From positions 577,001 through 641,000 of the forward strand of contig NZ_CP086380.1 in assembly GCF_020889625.1 (NCBI RefSeq): a stretch of DNA of 64,000 bases, in the 5' to 3' direction. Below are positions 26,994 through 37,138 of this stretch, in pieces. The translations under genes and the position numbers were made by a program. Numbering within the stretch: position 1 is the first letter of the stretch; every line of letters begins with the position of its first letter. Origin of the DNA: Deinococcus radiophilus (GTDB lineage Bacteria; Deinococcota; Deinococci; Deinococcales; Deinococcaceae). The notes under the pieces were generated by a model. That model ran no database searches. It saw nothing but the letters and a program-made list of their open reading frames with translations, and had not been told where the DNA came from.

Positions 26994-28089
26994 CGGACTG
27001 AGTATTGGCATCGTGGGTTTGCCGAACGTCGGTAAATCGACCCTCTTTAACGCCATCACCCGCGCCACGGCGCTGGCGGCCAACTATCCTTTCGCCACCA
27101 TCGAACCCAATGTGGGCCGCGTGACGGTCCCCGACGAGCGTCTCAGCGCCCTGAGCGGCGTCTTTACCAAAGGGGAACGTGTACCGCCGATCATCCCCAC
27201 CTATGTAGAGTTTGTGGATATCGCAGGTCTGGTTAAAGGGGCCAGCAAAGGCGAAGGCCTGGGTAACCAGTTCCTGGCCAACATCCGCGAGGTGGACGCC
27301 ATTGCCCATGTGGTGCGCTGCTTTGAGGACGGCAACGTCATTCATGTGGCGGGCAAGGTGGATCCCCTTGACGACATCGAAACCATCAATACCGAGCTGA
27401 TTCTGGCCGACCTGGCCGGGCTGGAAAAGCGGCTGACCAACTTGCAGAAAAAGGCCAAGGGCAACGATAAGGAAGCTGCCGCCCTGGCGAGTCTGGCCGA
27501 GCAGATTATTGCGGTGCTGGGTGAAGGGAAACCGGCCCGCGCTGGGGCGTATGACCAGCCGGTCCCCAAAGACTTCGGGCTGATCACCACCAAGCCTGTC
27601 ATCTATGTGGCAAATGTAGGCGAGGACGAGCTGAACGAGGATAATGCCTACGTGCAGGCGGTACGTGACCATGCTGCGGGCGAAGGCGCACAGGTGGTCA
27701 AGATCAGCGCCCAGATCGAGGGCGAACTGGCCGAGATGCCCGAAGATGAGGCCCGCGAGTTCCTGGCGGACCTGGGTGTGGAAGAATCCGGCTTGGACAA
27801 GCTGGTCAAGGTCGGTTATGACACCCTGGGCCTGATCACCTTTATTACGTCGGGTGAAAAAGAGGTGCGTGCCTGGACCATCCGCAACGGCGAAAAAGCC
27901 CCAGAAGCCGCTGGCGAGATTCACACCGACTTGGAAAAGGGCTTTATCCGCGCCGAAGTGATTGAGTGGGACAAGATGGTCGAGGCAGGTGGCTGGGCCG
28001 CGGCCAAAGCTAAAGGCTGGGTCCGTACTGAGGGCAAAGAGTACGTGATGAAAGACGGCGATATCATGAACGTGCTGCACAGCAGTTAG
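26986..28089 (+). CDS. ychF: Redox-regulated ATPase/GTPase YchF (OLA1)
   Basis: The 367 aa Obg-family P-loop protein begins [23 protein letters not shown] (G1), followed by the G3 region [13 protein letters not shown] and a C-terminal TGS domain ([16 protein letters not shown]). YchF proteins prefer ATP and bind the 70S ribosome. Length and motifs are complete. The gene abuts the right border of the decayed island; its promoter and first codons appear in degenerate form at the left border, so the island probably entered at or beside ychF. Confidence 0.97.
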   Translation: MANGLSIGIVGLPNVGKSTLFNAITRATALAANYPFATIEPNVGRVTVPDERLSALSGVFTKGERVPPIIPTYVEFVDIAGLVKGASKGEGLGNQFLANIREVDAIAHVVRCFEDGNVIHVAGKVDPLDDIETINTELILADLAGLEKRLTNLQKKAKGNDKEAAALASLAEQIIAVLGEGKPARAGAYDQPVPKDFGLITTKPVIYVANVGEDELNEDNAYVQAVRDHAAGEGAQVVKISAQIEGELAEMPEDEAREFLADLGVEESGLDKLVKVGYDTLGLITFITSGEKEVRAWTIRNGEKAPEAAGEIHTDLEKGFIRAEVIEWDKMVEAGGWAAAKAKGWVRTEGKEYVMKDGDIMNVLHSS

Positions 28090-28161
28090 TCGCTGCTGGC
28101 GGAGCCACCCGAGCAGGGCGTATAGCGAAAGAGCGTGACGGGCGGCCCCGCCGCGCAAAGT

Positions 28162-28207
28162 AGCAGGAAGAAGGGCTGTCTTGGATAGCTTTCTTCCTGC
28201 TGCTTTT
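28162..28207 (+). terminator. Terminator of ychF
   Basis: AGCAGGAAGAA (28162-28172) pairs perfectly with TTCTTCCTGCT (28191-28201), followed by GCTTTT. Confidence 0.88.
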
Positions 28208-28237
28208 AACCCGCTGTCACCCCCGCTACACTGCCCC

Positions 28238-29131
28238 ATGACCTTACAGAGCATTTCGGATCAGGTATGGCTGCTGCCGGGCGCAGTCGCTAGTGTGGTG
28301 ATTGAGGATGGAGTGGGCGGGGCAGTGTTGGTGGACACCGGGCTGGATGATGCCCAGGCCCGCAAGCTGCTGCGTGGTCTGGAGGCCAAGGGACTCAGAC
28401 CTAGTGCGGTCCTAAACACCCATTCGCACGCCGATCATCACGGCGGCAATGCATTTATCCTGGCGAAGTTTCCGGAGCTGCCGGTCTTTGCGCCGCCGCT
28501 GGAAGCCGCTGTCATCAATCATCCTGTGCTGGAGCCGCTCGCGCTGTATGGGGCCATGCCACCTGCCGAACTCCAGAACAAGTTCTTGCTGGCTCCGGCC
28601 TCGCCCGCGCAGCCGTTGGCGGCGGGACAGCAAACAGTGGGCGGGGTAGAACTGGAATTGCTGAATGTCCCCGGCCATGCGGCGCAGATGTATGCCGTCA
28701 GGGTAGGGGAGGTGCTTTACGCTGCCGATGCCCTGTTCGGTGCGGAGGCGCTGGCCAAGCACCCACTGACTTTTTGCGCGGATTCGGCGGCGCAAAAAGC
28801 GTCGGCAGAGCTGCTCGGAGCATTAAGCGGGATCCGCAGGGTCTTAGTGGGTCATGGCGTACCGACTGAGGATCTGGTGGCGTTGGTGACAACCAACCTC
28901 AACGCCTACCAGCAGACCAGTGAGCGGGTGCATGCTGCGCTGGCGCAGGGCGCCGCAGGAGTGGATACAGTGTTGGCGCGTGTCGCTGGGGGCCTGAGTC
29001 TACAGATGGCCGCCATGGGGCCGCTGCTGCTCAACCGGGCCGTGGTGGCGGCCCATCTGGCCGAATGGCTGCATAAAGGAGCTGTCAAGGCGGAAATTCA
29101 TGAGAACGAACTGGTGTTCAGCCTATGCTGA
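28238..29131 (+). CDS. MBL-fold metallohydrolase
   Basis: The 297 aa protein has the metallo-beta-lactamase zinc motif THSHADHHGG (H62, H64, D66, H67), with further ligands in NVPGHAAQM and YAADALFG. Substrate is unknown; hydrolase or glyoxalase II-like roles are possible. The start at 28238 is supported by TACACT (28227-28232) 5 nt upstream, a leaderless arrangement; the frame upstream to 28181 crosses the ychF terminator. Its last codons contain the -10 box of dps. Confidence 0.88.
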   Translation: MTLQSISDQVWLLPGAVASVVIEDGVGGAVLVDTGLDDAQARKLLRGLEAKGLRPSAVLNTHSHADHHGGNAFILAKFPELPVFAPPLEAAVINHPVLEPLALYGAMPPAELQNKFLLAPASPAQPLAAGQQTVGGVELELLNVPGHAAQMYAVRVGEVLYAADALFGAEALAKHPLTFCADSAAQKASAELLGALSGIRRVLVGHGVPTEDLVALVTTNLNAYQQTSERVHAALAQGAAGVDTVLARVAGGLSLQMAAMGPLLLNRAVVAAHLAEWLHKGAVKAEIHENELVFSLC

Positions 29132-29135
29132 TTCC

Positions 29136-29711
29136 ATGACCAAAGCCAAAAAGCCCGTAAAAGCATCGACCAAAGGCCAGACCAGGACGGACGCTGCACA
29201 TATGGAGATCAAGCACAATGAGCTGGTGGACCATAACTACCTGAGCGAAGAGCAGTTCAATGCGGTGGCCGAGACGCTACAGCGTAACTTGGCCACCACC
29301 ATCAGCCTGTACCTCAAGTTCAAGAAGTATCACTGGGATATCCGGGGCCGTTTCTTCCGTGATCTGCACCTGGCCTACGATGAATTCATTGACGAGTTTT
29401 TTGACTCCATTGACGAGCAGGCCGAGCGGCTGGTGGCCCTGGGTGGCAGCCCCATTGCTGCGCCCAGCGACATAGAGCGCTACTCGGTGGTGAAGGTGCC
29501 GACTGAGACGGTGCGCGATGCCTATACCCAGGTGGAGGATCTGGTCAGTGACCTGACCCGCGTGAGCAAGGGCTTCCGCGACGACAGCCTGACCGCTGAC
29601 GAGAACGATGATCCTGCCACCGCTGATATGTACAACGGCTACGCCGCCACCATGGACAAGATCCGCTGGATGCTGCAGGCCATGATGGACGATGACCGTA
29701 TGCAGCGCTGA
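29136..29711 (+). CDS. dps: Dps1-type DNA-binding ferritin
   Basis: The 191 aa protein stores iron and protects DNA. The ferroxidase site is present (KKYHWDIRGRFFRDLHLAYDEF, then DSIDEQAERL). A Lys-rich N-terminal tail (MTKAKKPVKASTKGQ) fits DNA binding. The four residues that bind metal in the N-terminal loop of D. radiodurans Dps1 (Asp, His, His, Glu) line up here within DAAH...DHNYLSE. TATGCT at 29124-29129, inside the end of the MBL gene, lies 6 nt before the ATG, so the mRNA is probably leaderless. Confidence 0.95.
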   Translation: MTKAKKPVKASTKGQTRTDAAHMEIKHNELVDHNYLSEEQFNAVAETLQRNLATTISLYLKFKKYHWDIRGRFFRDLHLAYDEFIDEFFDSIDEQAERLVALGGSPIAAPSDIERYSVVKVPTETVRDAYTQVEDLVSDLTRVSKGFRDDSLTADENDDPATADMYNGYAATMDKIRWMLQAMMDDDRMQR

Positions 29712-29733
29712 GCGTCGGCGACGAATTTCAAAG

Positions 29734-29760
29734 GCCTGCCTGTTTTGGGTGGGCTTTTTT
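29734..29760 (+). terminator. Terminator of dps
   Basis: GCCTGCC (29734-29740) pairs, with two G-T wobbles, with GGGTGGGC (29747-29754), followed by T6. Confidence 0.75.
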
Positions 29761-29788
29761 GGTCGTTCCGGCATAGAAAAGGAGTCCA

Positions 29789-30190
29789 ATGCAGCCCATT
29801 TCGCTTGATCATGTCGTCATTCATGTGACCGACTGGGAGAGGTCCAACCAGTTTTACGCTGAAGTCCTTGGCGCAGGCGTCATTCCGAGTGGGGCCGGCT
29901 ACGTTTACCGCATCGGAGCGCAGCAGTTAAATGTGCCTGGGCCGGGCTTGACGGTGCAGGAGGTGGCCCGCCTCCCGGTCCAGCCGGGTAACGCGGATCT
30001 TTGCTTCGAATGGTGTGGGCCGCTGGCCCAGGCTCAGGCGTATCTGGCGGCCTGCGGCGTAGAGGTGATTTCAGGTCCCGTCACTCGGCCTGGAGCCAGA
30101 GGAGAGGGCACCAGTCTGTATTTCCGTGACCCGGACGGCGCTTTGCTGGAGTTCATCAGCTATGCGGCGGCGGAGGGACAGGATGACTGA
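29789..30190 (+). CDS. Single-domain VOC family protein
   Basis: The 133 aa protein is one glyoxalase/bleomycin-resistance fold unit, beginning ISLDHVVIHVTDWERSNQFYAEVLG and ending SLYFRDPDGALLEFISY, with the first-strand His and last-strand Glu that usually bind metal. Substrate unknown. GGAG lies upstream of the ATG. Its stop overlaps the start of the DUF4385 gene, so the two form an operon. Confidence 0.85.
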   Translation: MQPISLDHVVIHVTDWERSNQFYAEVLGAGVIPSGAGYVYRIGAQQLNVPGPGLTVQEVARLPVQPGNADLCFEWCGPLAQAQAYLAACGVEVISGPVTRPGARGEGTSLYFRDPDGALLEFISYAAAEGQDD

Positions 30191-30719
30191 GAAGAAACGC
30201 ATCTCCAAAGGCCCCAAGAAAAAGTCTGACCGCGACTTTGACTACAACCTACACTATGCCGAGCTGAATCTGCGTGATCAGCCAGAGTTGTACCGGGTGG
30301 GGAGGGGCGAGCAGGGCGTGCTACTGGTGCAGCCGTACAAGGACGAGATTCTGCCGCACTGGCGCTTCGCCACGCCCGATAAAGCCCGCGAGAGCAGTGA
30401 AGCCATCTACGCGATGTTCCTGGACTATCTGGCCGCAGACGACTTCGTGGGGGCCGACATGGCCCGCAAGTTCCTGCAAATGGGTTTTACCCGTTCGCGC
30501 CGCTACGCCAACCACAGAGGCGGCAAAAAGTATGACGGTCCTGTGCCGGACGACAAGAAAGGTCAGAGCGGAGCACATGGCCGCGCTGAATTGCCGCGTC
30601 AACCCGAAGACCCGGTCAAGGCGGAATCGGCCCGCATCTTCAAGGCCAAATGGGATGAAGCTGAGGCGAACGAGGGGTATGCGGCCATGAAAAAGGCGTG
30701 GAAAGAGCGTCTGGGCTAA
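30183..30719 (+). CDS. DUF4385 family protein
   Basis: The 178 aa product is almost entirely the conserved DUF4385 domain: DFDYNLHYAELNLRDQPELY at the start, ILPHWRFATPDKARESSEAI in the middle, then ADMARKFLQMGFTRSRRYANH and GGKKYDG. No catalytic function is established. The N-terminal Lys-rich stretch (KKRISKGPKKKSDR) and many basic residues suggest nucleic-acid contact, which is my inference. The ATG at 30183 overlaps the VOC stop. Confidence 0.85.
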   Translation: MTEKKRISKGPKKKSDRDFDYNLHYAELNLRDQPELYRVGRGEQGVLLVQPYKDEILPHWRFATPDKARESSEAIYAMFLDYLAADDFVGADMARKFLQMGFTRSRRYANHRGGKKYDGPVPDDKKGQSGAHGRAELPRQPEDPVKAESARIFKAKWDEAEANEGYAAMKKAWKERLG

Positions 30720-30749
30720 GAGGTGATGGTTCCGCCGCTGGCGCGGCTG

Positions 30750-30814
30750 ATGGTTGTTAGGTGATGGAGGAAGGCGGGCCACAAGCTCGCCTTCCTCCAT
30801 CACCTAACAACCAT
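30750..30814. repeat. Perfect 27 bp inverted repeat between convergent genes
   Basis: The arms 30750-30776 and 30788-30814 are exact complements around an 11 nt loop, and the inner GGC/GCT can extend the stem. It fills most of the gap between DUF4385 and the M3 peptidase gene. A short CTTTT follows on the plus strand. It can act as a two-way terminator, but the stem is far longer than those elsewhere in the window. Confidence 0.9.
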
Positions 30815-30820
30815 TAACTT

Positions 30821-32866
30821 TTACAGCAGTCCGCTCCGGCGCAGCAGTGCCGTGGGATCGGGATCACGGCCCATGAAGTTGCGGTACAGCTCGGCGGGGT
30901 CGGCGCTGCCGCCCTGGCCCATCAGGGTGTCCACGAAGGAGCGTCCCGTCTCGCGGTTGAAGATACCTTCCTTCTCGAAGCGCGAGAAGGCGTCGGCGTC
31001 CAGCACTTCGGCCCACTTGTAGGAGTAGTACCCGGCCCCGTAGCCCACCGGCGACGAGAACAGGTGGTTGAAGGACGCGATCATCGCGTAATTGTCTGGC
31101 AGTGGCGCGGCCATGAAGCGGCCCATGATGTCGCGGGCGTACGCGACCGGGTCGGCGTCACTGGTGGGGTCAAACTCCACATGCAGGCTCAGGTCGGTCA
31201 GGCCGAAGGAATACTGCCGCATGGCGAAGGCTGCGGCGCGGTAGTTGCGGGCTGCCAGCATCTTCTGGAACAGGTCTTCGGGAATGCGCTCGCCGGTCTG
31301 ATAGTGCCGTGCGAACAGGTCCAGGGCTTCACGCTGCCAGACCCAGTTTTCCATGATCTGGCTGGGGAGTTCTACAAAGTCCCAGGCCACATTGGTCCCA
31401 CTCAGGCTGCGGACCTCCACGCGGCTCAGGGCGTGGTGTAGCAGGTGCCCGAACTCGTGAAAGACGGTTTCCACTTCGCTCAGCGACAGCAGCGCGGGGG
31501 TGTCCTTGCCGGGAGGGGTCATGTTGCCGCACATCAGGCCCAGGTGGGGGCTGAAGACCTGCCCGCCCGCCGTATCCACCTCGGGGCCGCCAGTTACGAA
31601 GGCGTTCATCCAGGCGCCGCCGCGCTTGGTATCGCGCGGGAACCAGTCGGTGTAGAAGCTGGCGATGTGCTCGCCGCTTTCGGCGAAGATGTCGTAGTAC
31701 TTCACGTCGGGGTGCCAGCCGGGCGCTTGGGCTTCCTTGACGGTGATGCCGAATACACGCTTCACGATCTCGAACAGTCCAGACAGCACATGATTCAGCT
31801 CGAAGTAGGGACGCAGTTCTTCCTCGCTGAAATCATATTTGGCCTGCCGCTGTTTCTCGGCCCAGTACGGGGTGTCCCAGTGGTCCAGCGCGGGCGCGTT
31901 CTGGCCCATCTCGGCGCGGTAAAAGGCTTCCAGTTCGGCATTTTCACGCTCGAAGGCGGGACGGGTCTTGGTTTCCAGGTCGCGCTCAAAGGCCAAAGCA
32001 GCGTCACCGGACCCAGCCATGCGGTCCTCAAGGACCAGATCGGCAAAGTTGCGGTAGCCCAGCAACTCGGCCTTTTCGCGGCGCAGTTCCAGGATGCGGC
32101 GGACCAGGGGCCGGTTGTCGCGCTCCGGTTGCTGGCCGACCAGGGCGTTGGCCTGCCACAGTTCGCGGCGCAGCTCGCGGTCGTCGGCGTAGATCAGGAT
32201 GGGTTGCAGTACCGGGGCGTGCAGGGTCAGGCGGTGGCCCTCTTTGCCGCGCTCCTCAGCGTCCACGCGGGTGGCGTCCTGCACGCGCTGCGGTACGCCT
32301 GCCAGCCGCTCGGTAGGCACATACAGCTCGAAAGCGGCGATGGAATCCAGCACGTTCTTGCCGAAGTCGTTGGTCACTTTGGCCAGTTCGGCGTTGATTT
32401 CCTGCAAGCGGGCTTTCTTGTCCTCGGACAAGTCGGCGCCGCCCCGGCGGAACTCGTCCATGGTGAGTTTCAAGAAGCGGGCGCGGACCGGGTCAAGGGC
32501 CTGACCTTCAGCGGTTTCTGCGTAGGATTTCAGCGCCCGCCATAGCCCTGGATGCAGTCCCAGCGCCGTGTAGAACTCGGTTACGCCTGGCAGAATGGCT
32601 TCTTCGGCGGCGTGCCACTCGTCGGTGGCCACGACGCTGTCCATGTGCCCGACAATTGTGCGGGCGGTGTCCAGCTCGCGGGTAAGAAAGTCGAGGTCGT
32701 CCATGAAGCCCGCAAACTGCCGCTCCTCGGCTCCGGCTAGCGCTTCGACTTTGGCGCGGGACTGTTCCAGCAGGGAGTCCACGGCAGGCTTGGCGTGTTC
32801 TGGCTGCAGGCGGTCAAACGGAACTTGAAATTCGATGCCGAGCAGTGGATTTTCATTGTGGGTCAT
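30821..32866 (-). CDS. M3 family oligopeptidase (OpdA/PrlC-like)
   Basis: The 681 aa cytoplasmic zinc peptidase has the HExxH motif in [14 protein letters not shown] (near 465), with the downstream Glu ligand in the following helix ([12 protein letters not shown]). It resembles oligopeptidase A, which degrades short peptides, including cleaved signal peptides. Length fits the family. No signal peptide is seen. A short upstream spacer separates it from an rraA-like pseudogene on the same strand. Confidence 0.92.
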   Translation of the reverse strand: MTHNENPLLGIEFQVPFDRLQPEHAKPAVDSLLEQSRAKVEALAGAEERQFAGFMDDLDFLTRELDTARTIVGHMDSVVATDEWHAAEEAILPGVTEFYTALGLHPGLWRALKSYAETAEGQALDPVRARFLKLTMDEFRRGGADLSEDKKARLQEINAELAKVTNDFGKNVLDSIAAFELYVPTERLAGVPQRVQDATRVDAEERGKEGHRLTLHAPVLQPILIYADDRELRRELWQANALVGQQPERDNRPLVRRILELRREKAELLGYRNFADLVLEDRMAGSGDAALAFERDLETKTRPAFERENAELEAFYRAEMGQNAPALDHWDTPYWAEKQRQAKYDFSEEELRPYFELNHVLSGLFEIVKRVFGITVKEAQAPGWHPDVKYYDIFAESGEHIASFYTDWFPRDTKRGGAWMNAFVTGGPEVDTAGGQVFSPHLGLMCGNMTPPGKDTPALLSLSEVETVFHEFGHLLHHALSRVEVRSLSGTNVAWDFVELPSQIMENWVWQREALDLFARHYQTGERIPEDLFQKMLAARNYRAAAFAMRQYSFGLTDLSLHVEFDPTSDADPVAYARDIMGRFMAAPLPDNYAMIASFNHLFSSPVGYGAGYYSYKWAEVLDADAFSRFEKEGIFNRETGRSFVDTLMGQGGSADPAELYRNFMGRDPDPTALLRRSGLL

Positions 32867-32890
32867 GGCCCTGAGTATAGAGGTGGGTGC

Positions 32891-33515
32891 TCAGACTTCC
32901 GGTAAGGCAAATGGCGTACTTTGCAGCGCTTGCGTGAGCTTGCGGCGGTGATCCTGCTGCCAGTCGGTCAGTGACTGGGCGGTTTCTCTGCGCTGCGCTG
33001 CCTCAGCCTGCTCCAGCTGAGCTGCCGCCTGATCGGCCCGCAGACACAGAATCCCTGCACTGTCGGCTACCATCAAGTCGCCGGGATGCACGGTGACGCC
33101 GCCGCACTGCACCGGCACCTGCCACTCGCCGCCGGGCACCTTGAGGCCGGGGATGGGGCTGGTCCCCAGCACGAAGACCGGAAACTGGGCCGCTTCAATC
33201 TCGGCGCGGCCCTCGGATCACGCCGTCGATGATCATCCCCGCGATACCATTTTGCTGCGCGGTCAGGCAGACATTGCCTCCTGCCACGGCGCTGCTGTGA
33301 TCCGGTGACTGCACCACCAGTACCGAACCCGCTGGCGCCTGATAGATGGCGGCGTGCAGCAGTAGGTTACTCCCGGGGTCCAGCCGCACGGTAAAAGCAG
33401 GGCCACTCAATGTGGGCATTCCGTCGTACAGCGGGCGAATGCGGTAAGCCAGCACCTGGGTTGCGGGCAGAAATGAACCAAAGACAGTGGTGGGCGGCGT
33501 AGTCTCGGTGTGCAT
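32891..33515 (-). pseudogene. RraA-like / HMG aldolase family gene, frameshifted
   Basis: The first frame (33515-33195) encodes FGSFLPATQVLAYRIRPLYDGMP through GNVCLTAQQNGIAGMIIDGVIR and then runs off. One base too many in the GGG run near 33208 breaks the expected R-x-R-A-E-I-E-A. The second frame (to 32891) continues FPVFVLGTSPIPGLKVPGGEW and GDLMVADSAGILCL, the family's C-terminal half. Members bind divalent metal and act as 4-hydroxy-4-methyl-2-oxoglutarate aldolase or RNase E inhibitor. A homopolymer sequencing error would restore it. Confidence 0.8.
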
Positions 33516-33591
33516 GCCCTATACTGTTGTACAGCCCTGTAAGCCGCTCCCATCCTGTGACTGTTCAGACTGGAGGCTGCCTCGGAAAATC

Positions 33592-33613
33592 GCGGAGGTG
33601 AGCGTACCTCCGC
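33592..33613. repeat. Short perfect hairpin in divergent intergenic region
   Basis: GCGGAGGT (33592-33599) pairs with ACCTCCGC (33606-33613). TGCGGAGGTAGG recurs at about 33678. The region (33516-33737) otherwise holds no gene; these repeats may be binding sites or the remains of a repeat element. Confidence 0.4.
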
Positions 33614-33737
33614 AGGAGGCAGGAGAGCGAGTAGACAGAGACTGGCTTGATCCTTACATCCATGTTCCGGATGACCTCTGCGGAGGTAGGCCATCTGGCG
33701 TATGACCTGTCAGGGTGTGCAGCTGTCAGACTGTCCC

Positions 33738-34692
33738 ATGGACCCACTCACCCTGCATCCCATCCTGGCCCCCGAACTGGACGCCTGGGCCGAGGCACTG
33801 GCCCGGTGGAGGCCAGCGGCGGCCCGCAGCGTAGCGGCTCTGCGTGAGCGGGACGCGGGCCGCCACCCCGGTGAGATAGGCGAGCGGTTCTGGGCTCAGC
33901 TAGGACCGGAGCGGGTAGGGGCGCTGGAACTGGAAACCCCACTCACCGAGAATCAGCCGGGTTGGGTGCAGCTCCGCCTGGGAGCGCTGCCTGAACACAA
34001 CTCAGCATTGGTCCGTCTGGGTGTGGCCTCAGGCTCAGGCATCAGGAGCCAGCACCGTCATGGCCCGCATAGGCGAGCAGGAGGCAGAACTGCACTCCTT
34101 TCTGGCTGCCGGATTCACCGAATACAACCGGATGTTCACCAGTCGCCTGGAACTGGAGACGCTGGACCTGAACCGCTTTGCGGCAAAAGAAGCGTCGGTG
34201 CGGGCGGCTGATTTGCAGGTTCTCTCAGTGGCAGGTGCGCTGGGGGAAGGTGGCTGGGACGAGGCCGCCCGGCGGCGCCTGTTCCGCCTGATCGTTTCAC
34301 GCATCCAGGATGTGCCGGGAACGGTCCCTATCCAGCCCTGGACCTTTGAGGTGTGGCAAGAGCGGGTGGGGCACAAACTGGACCCTCGCGGCGTTTTTGT
34401 TGCCGTAAATCAGGAGGGTGATTGGGTGGGCCTGACCGAATTGTTCTTGGAGCTGGAACCAGGGGTGCTGCACACGGGCCTGACTGGTGTGGAGCCGGCC
34501 TGGCAGGGGCAAGGGGTGGCCTACGCTCTGAAGTTGGCGGCGCTACGGGCGGCACGGGAGCGCGGTTACACCCGGACGCTCACCAGTAATCACAGCCGCA
34601 ATGCGTCGATGTTGGCCGTCAACCGGGCGCTGGGCTTTGTGCCGGACCCGGCGACGCTCATGCTGCGCCGAGACTTGCATCAACGTAGCTGA
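33738..34692 (+). pseudogene. Tandem GNAT acetyltransferase, frameshifted
   Basis: The first frame from the ATG at 33738 encodes the N-terminal GNAT-like half through LPEHNSALVRLGVA. Near 34025 the frame is lost. The other frame carries ASGASTVMARIGEQEAELHSFLAAGFTEYNRMFTSRLEL... to 34692, with the second acetyltransferase domain (GVEPAWQGQGVAYALKLAAL, an acetyl-CoA loop). The two together match the common tandem-GNAT layout. The upstream AGACTGTCCCATG resembles the leaderless promoters elsewhere. A single-base error could also explain it. Confidence 0.8.
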
Positions 34693-34761
34693 CAGGCTGC
34701 ACAGTCAAGGGGAACAGAAGGCAGTTCACGTCAGTTTGGCAAATGGCTCTAAGACCGGGAA

Positions 34762-35682
34762 CTAGGGTGCTGCGGCCCGCTCCGCCTGTGCCTCCAGCCG
34801 TTCCAGATCATCCAGTGCCGCAAAGGCTTGGTGTAGCGCAGCGTTTAGATCTTCCGGGCCTTGGGCCCCTTGCAAGTCTTCTTGCGCCTGGGCCAGTTGT
34901 TCTCCGGCCTGGGCAGCCCGTGCCCGCAGTTCGGCAGCCCGACTCGCTTTCCGGGCCAGGGTCAGGGCGGTGACCACCCCCTCGGCGGTGCGTCCCACCT
35001 GCTGCTGGAGTTGTCCAGCTTGCTCATGCGCCAGCGTCAGGGCCAACCGCGCCTGAGCAGTGGTGGTCAGGGCTTCGGTCAGATCCTGGCGTCGGCTGCG
35101 AACAGCCAGGAGAGCCTCGTCACGCACCGCGGCGGCATGCAGCGGTTGTCGCCGTTCCAGCTCTGGCAAGCTCGCTTCCAGCAGGCGGTCCAGTTCGGCG
35201 GCCAGCTCAGCCGCCTGCTCCAGCTCAGTTGCCACGCCGTCCAGCACCTTCAGTTCGCTGCTCAGCGCTGCCTGCTGCCGGCGCAGCTCATCCTGGCTGC
35301 GGTAAAGCCCTTCCAGGGAGGGACGCACCTGGGCAGTCAGCTCGGCATACAGCTGTGGAGTCAGTTCTGGTGAGGCGGGCGGCTTCCAGAGTCGCTGCCA
35401 CCAGTTGGGCGGCGTTGGTAGTAGGGGAGCCAGGATTTGGCGCAGGGCAGTCAGCTCCGCCGTCAGCGGCGGGGCAGGTCGGTCCAGCAGAGATCGGCCT
35501 ACCTGCGTGGACCGCTGCTGAGCGTGACTTCCTAGTGCCTGCACTGCGGCGATGCTCTCCCTGAACTCTGGACTGTGGTGGGCACTGAGGGCCAGCCCGC
35601 GTACCCAGGCTTCAGCCCTGGCCTGCGCAGCCGGATCACGGCGCTCTGGGGCCTGTGGACGCCACTCGGGGAAGTCCGTCAC
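34762..35682 (-). CDS. TelA-like (toxic anion resistance family) coiled-coil protein
   Basis: The 306 aa soluble protein is dominated by helices and coiled coil (about 120-300). IAAVQALGSHAQQRSTQVGRSLLDRP near residue 45 and LEGLYRSQDELRRQQAALSSEL near 125 resemble TelA family features. It is shorter than typical TelA and the C-terminal half is very Ala/Gln/Leu rich. The family is linked to tellurite and stress resistance, but the mechanism is unclear. Its start overlaps the stop of the HD-GYP gene, so the two form an operon. Confidence 0.55.
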   Translation of the reverse strand: MTDFPEWRPQAPERRDPAAQARAEAWVRGLALSAHHSPEFRESIAAVQALGSHAQQRSTQVGRSLLDRPAPPLTAELTALRQILAPLLPTPPNWWQRLWKPPASPELTPQLYAELTAQVRPSLEGLYRSQDELRRQQAALSSELKVLDGVATELEQAAELAAELDRLLEASLPELERRQPLHAAAVRDEALLAVRSRRQDLTEALTTTAQARLALTLAHEQAGQLQQQVGRTAEGVVTALTLARKASRAAELRARAAQAGEQLAQAQEDLQGAQGPEDLNAALHQAFAALDDLERLEAQAERAAAP

Positions 35683-37034
35683 TGTTCCAGCAAGCGCACA
35701 GCGCTTTCTTCGTGCATCATCCGGACGAAAACCTCGGTGTACTGCGGGTCAAAGTGGGTTCCGGCCTGCTGCTGAATTTCTTCCAGGGCACGCTGCGGAC
35801 TCCAGGCCGCCTTATAGGGACGCTCGCTGGTCAGGGCGTCATAGACATCCACGATGCTGAATACCCGCGCCGTTTCGGGGATTTCCTGACCGCGTAGGCC
35901 TGCCGGGTAGCCCTGGCCGTTCCACTTCTCGTGGTGATAGCGCACCAGATCCAGCGTTTCGGTGGGCAGAAAGTGCAGATTTTGCAGCAGGTCATAGCCG
36001 ATCTTGGGGTGAGATTCCATCACCCGCCGCTCCGAAGGCGTCAGGGCTCCTGGCTTGTGCAAGATGGCGTCTGGAATGGCGATTTTGCCCAGGTCATGCA
36101 GGTAGGCGCCCCAGCGTAGTGCGGTGATGCGTGACTCGCTGAACCCCAGTGCCCGGCCCAGACGTACGCTCAGGTCGACGACCCGGCCAGTGTGCCCGCC
36201 GGTTTCGTCGTCACGGTGTTCTAGGGTGCCGCCCAGCGCTTTCAGGCTGAGGTCCTGGGCCTCCTGCAACTCCTCAATCACCGCGAACTGGCCCAGCTGT
36301 GCGCCCATCAGCCGGGTCAGCGATTGCAGTACGCCTTCGTTGCCAGGCTGAAATCCGCTGCTGGAAGGGTGCGCCAGCACAATGGTTCCTAAGTGCTGGG
36401 TATCGCGGTTGTTGACTGGCACGGCCAGAAAGCTGGCCCGCTGCTCACGTGGCAGGCGCACCAGAGCTTCTTCGACCACCCAGTGATCGGCTTGGACCGA
36501 GCGACTGTCATTGTGGCTGGGAAAGATCGGCTGGCCCAGGAACGGTTCAAAGGCCCCACGGGCAGCCAGAATCTGTGGACTGCCGCCCCGGTAAGCCAAA
36601 TAGGCCAGGTTGGGGGCCAAATGCAGGCTATGAATCATCTGGGTGCCTGCCTCAATGACCTGTTCAGCAGTCTTGGCGCGGGCCAAGCTCTGGCTGCCGC
36701 TGTGAAGAACCTGGACAGTGCGGCGCTGCCAGCGCAGATCATTGAGGGTGAGCTGCTCCCGGTAGATGATCAGGAAGAGGGCGGCGATCACCAGGGCTGC
36801 CGCGGCCAGGCCCTCCAGCGCCAGGCTCTCGGGGTGCAGCAGTAAAAAGGCCACAAAGGCCAGCGGATAGGCCAACAAGGCCAGCCAGCGAACCAGACCC
36901 CTGAGGGACGTGGTCAGGGCGGCCAGCAGCACAGCGGCAGCAGCCATAAGAGCCTGATTGCCTTCGACAGCAGCGTATCCCAACACACCGACGGCCAGCA
37001 AAGCAGTGAGGAGCGGCAGCATCTGGGCCCACAC
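35679..37034 (-). CDS. Membrane-anchored GAF-like/HD-GYP phosphodiesterase
   Basis: The GTG start at 37034 lies 6 nt after TACACT (37046-37041), so the mRNA is probably leaderless and the product is 451 aa. Five or so membrane helices occupy residues 1-100, a GAF-like domain follows (about 105-260), then an HD-GYP domain: EHRDDETGGHTGRV, GAYLHDLGKIAIPD and YHHEKWNGQGYPAGLRG. HD-GYP proteins hydrolyse cyclic di-GMP; all metal-binding motifs are present. The membrane part may sense an envelope signal. Confidence 0.9.
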   Translation of the reverse strand: MWAQMLPLLTALLAVGVLGYAAVEGNQALMAAAAVLLAALTTSLRGLVRWLALLAYPLAFVAFLLLHPESLALEGLAAAALVIAALFLIIYREQLTLNDLRWQRRTVQVLHSGSQSLARAKTAEQVIEAGTQMIHSLHLAPNLAYLAYRGGSPQILAARGAFEPFLGQPIFPSHNDSRSVQADHWVVEEALVRLPREQRASFLAVPVNNRDTQHLGTIVLAHPSSSGFQPGNEGVLQSLTRLMGAQLGQFAVIEELQEAQDLSLKALGGTLEHRDDETGGHTGRVVDLSVRLGRALGFSESRITALRWGAYLHDLGKIAIPDAILHKPGALTPSERRVMESHPKIGYDLLQNLHFLPTETLDLVRYHHEKWNGQGYPAGLRGQEIPETARVFSIVDVYDALTSERPYKAAWSPQRALEEIQQQAGTHFDPQYTEVFVRMMHEESAVRLLEQ

Positions 37035-37138
37035 GCCGTAAGTGTAGCACCGCATTCACTTGCCTGATTGTCCGGGTTACAGAGTGCCCTGCTGTGCTGT
37101 CTCAGAAGCATCTTGCTGTAGCTGCGTAGACTGGGCCT

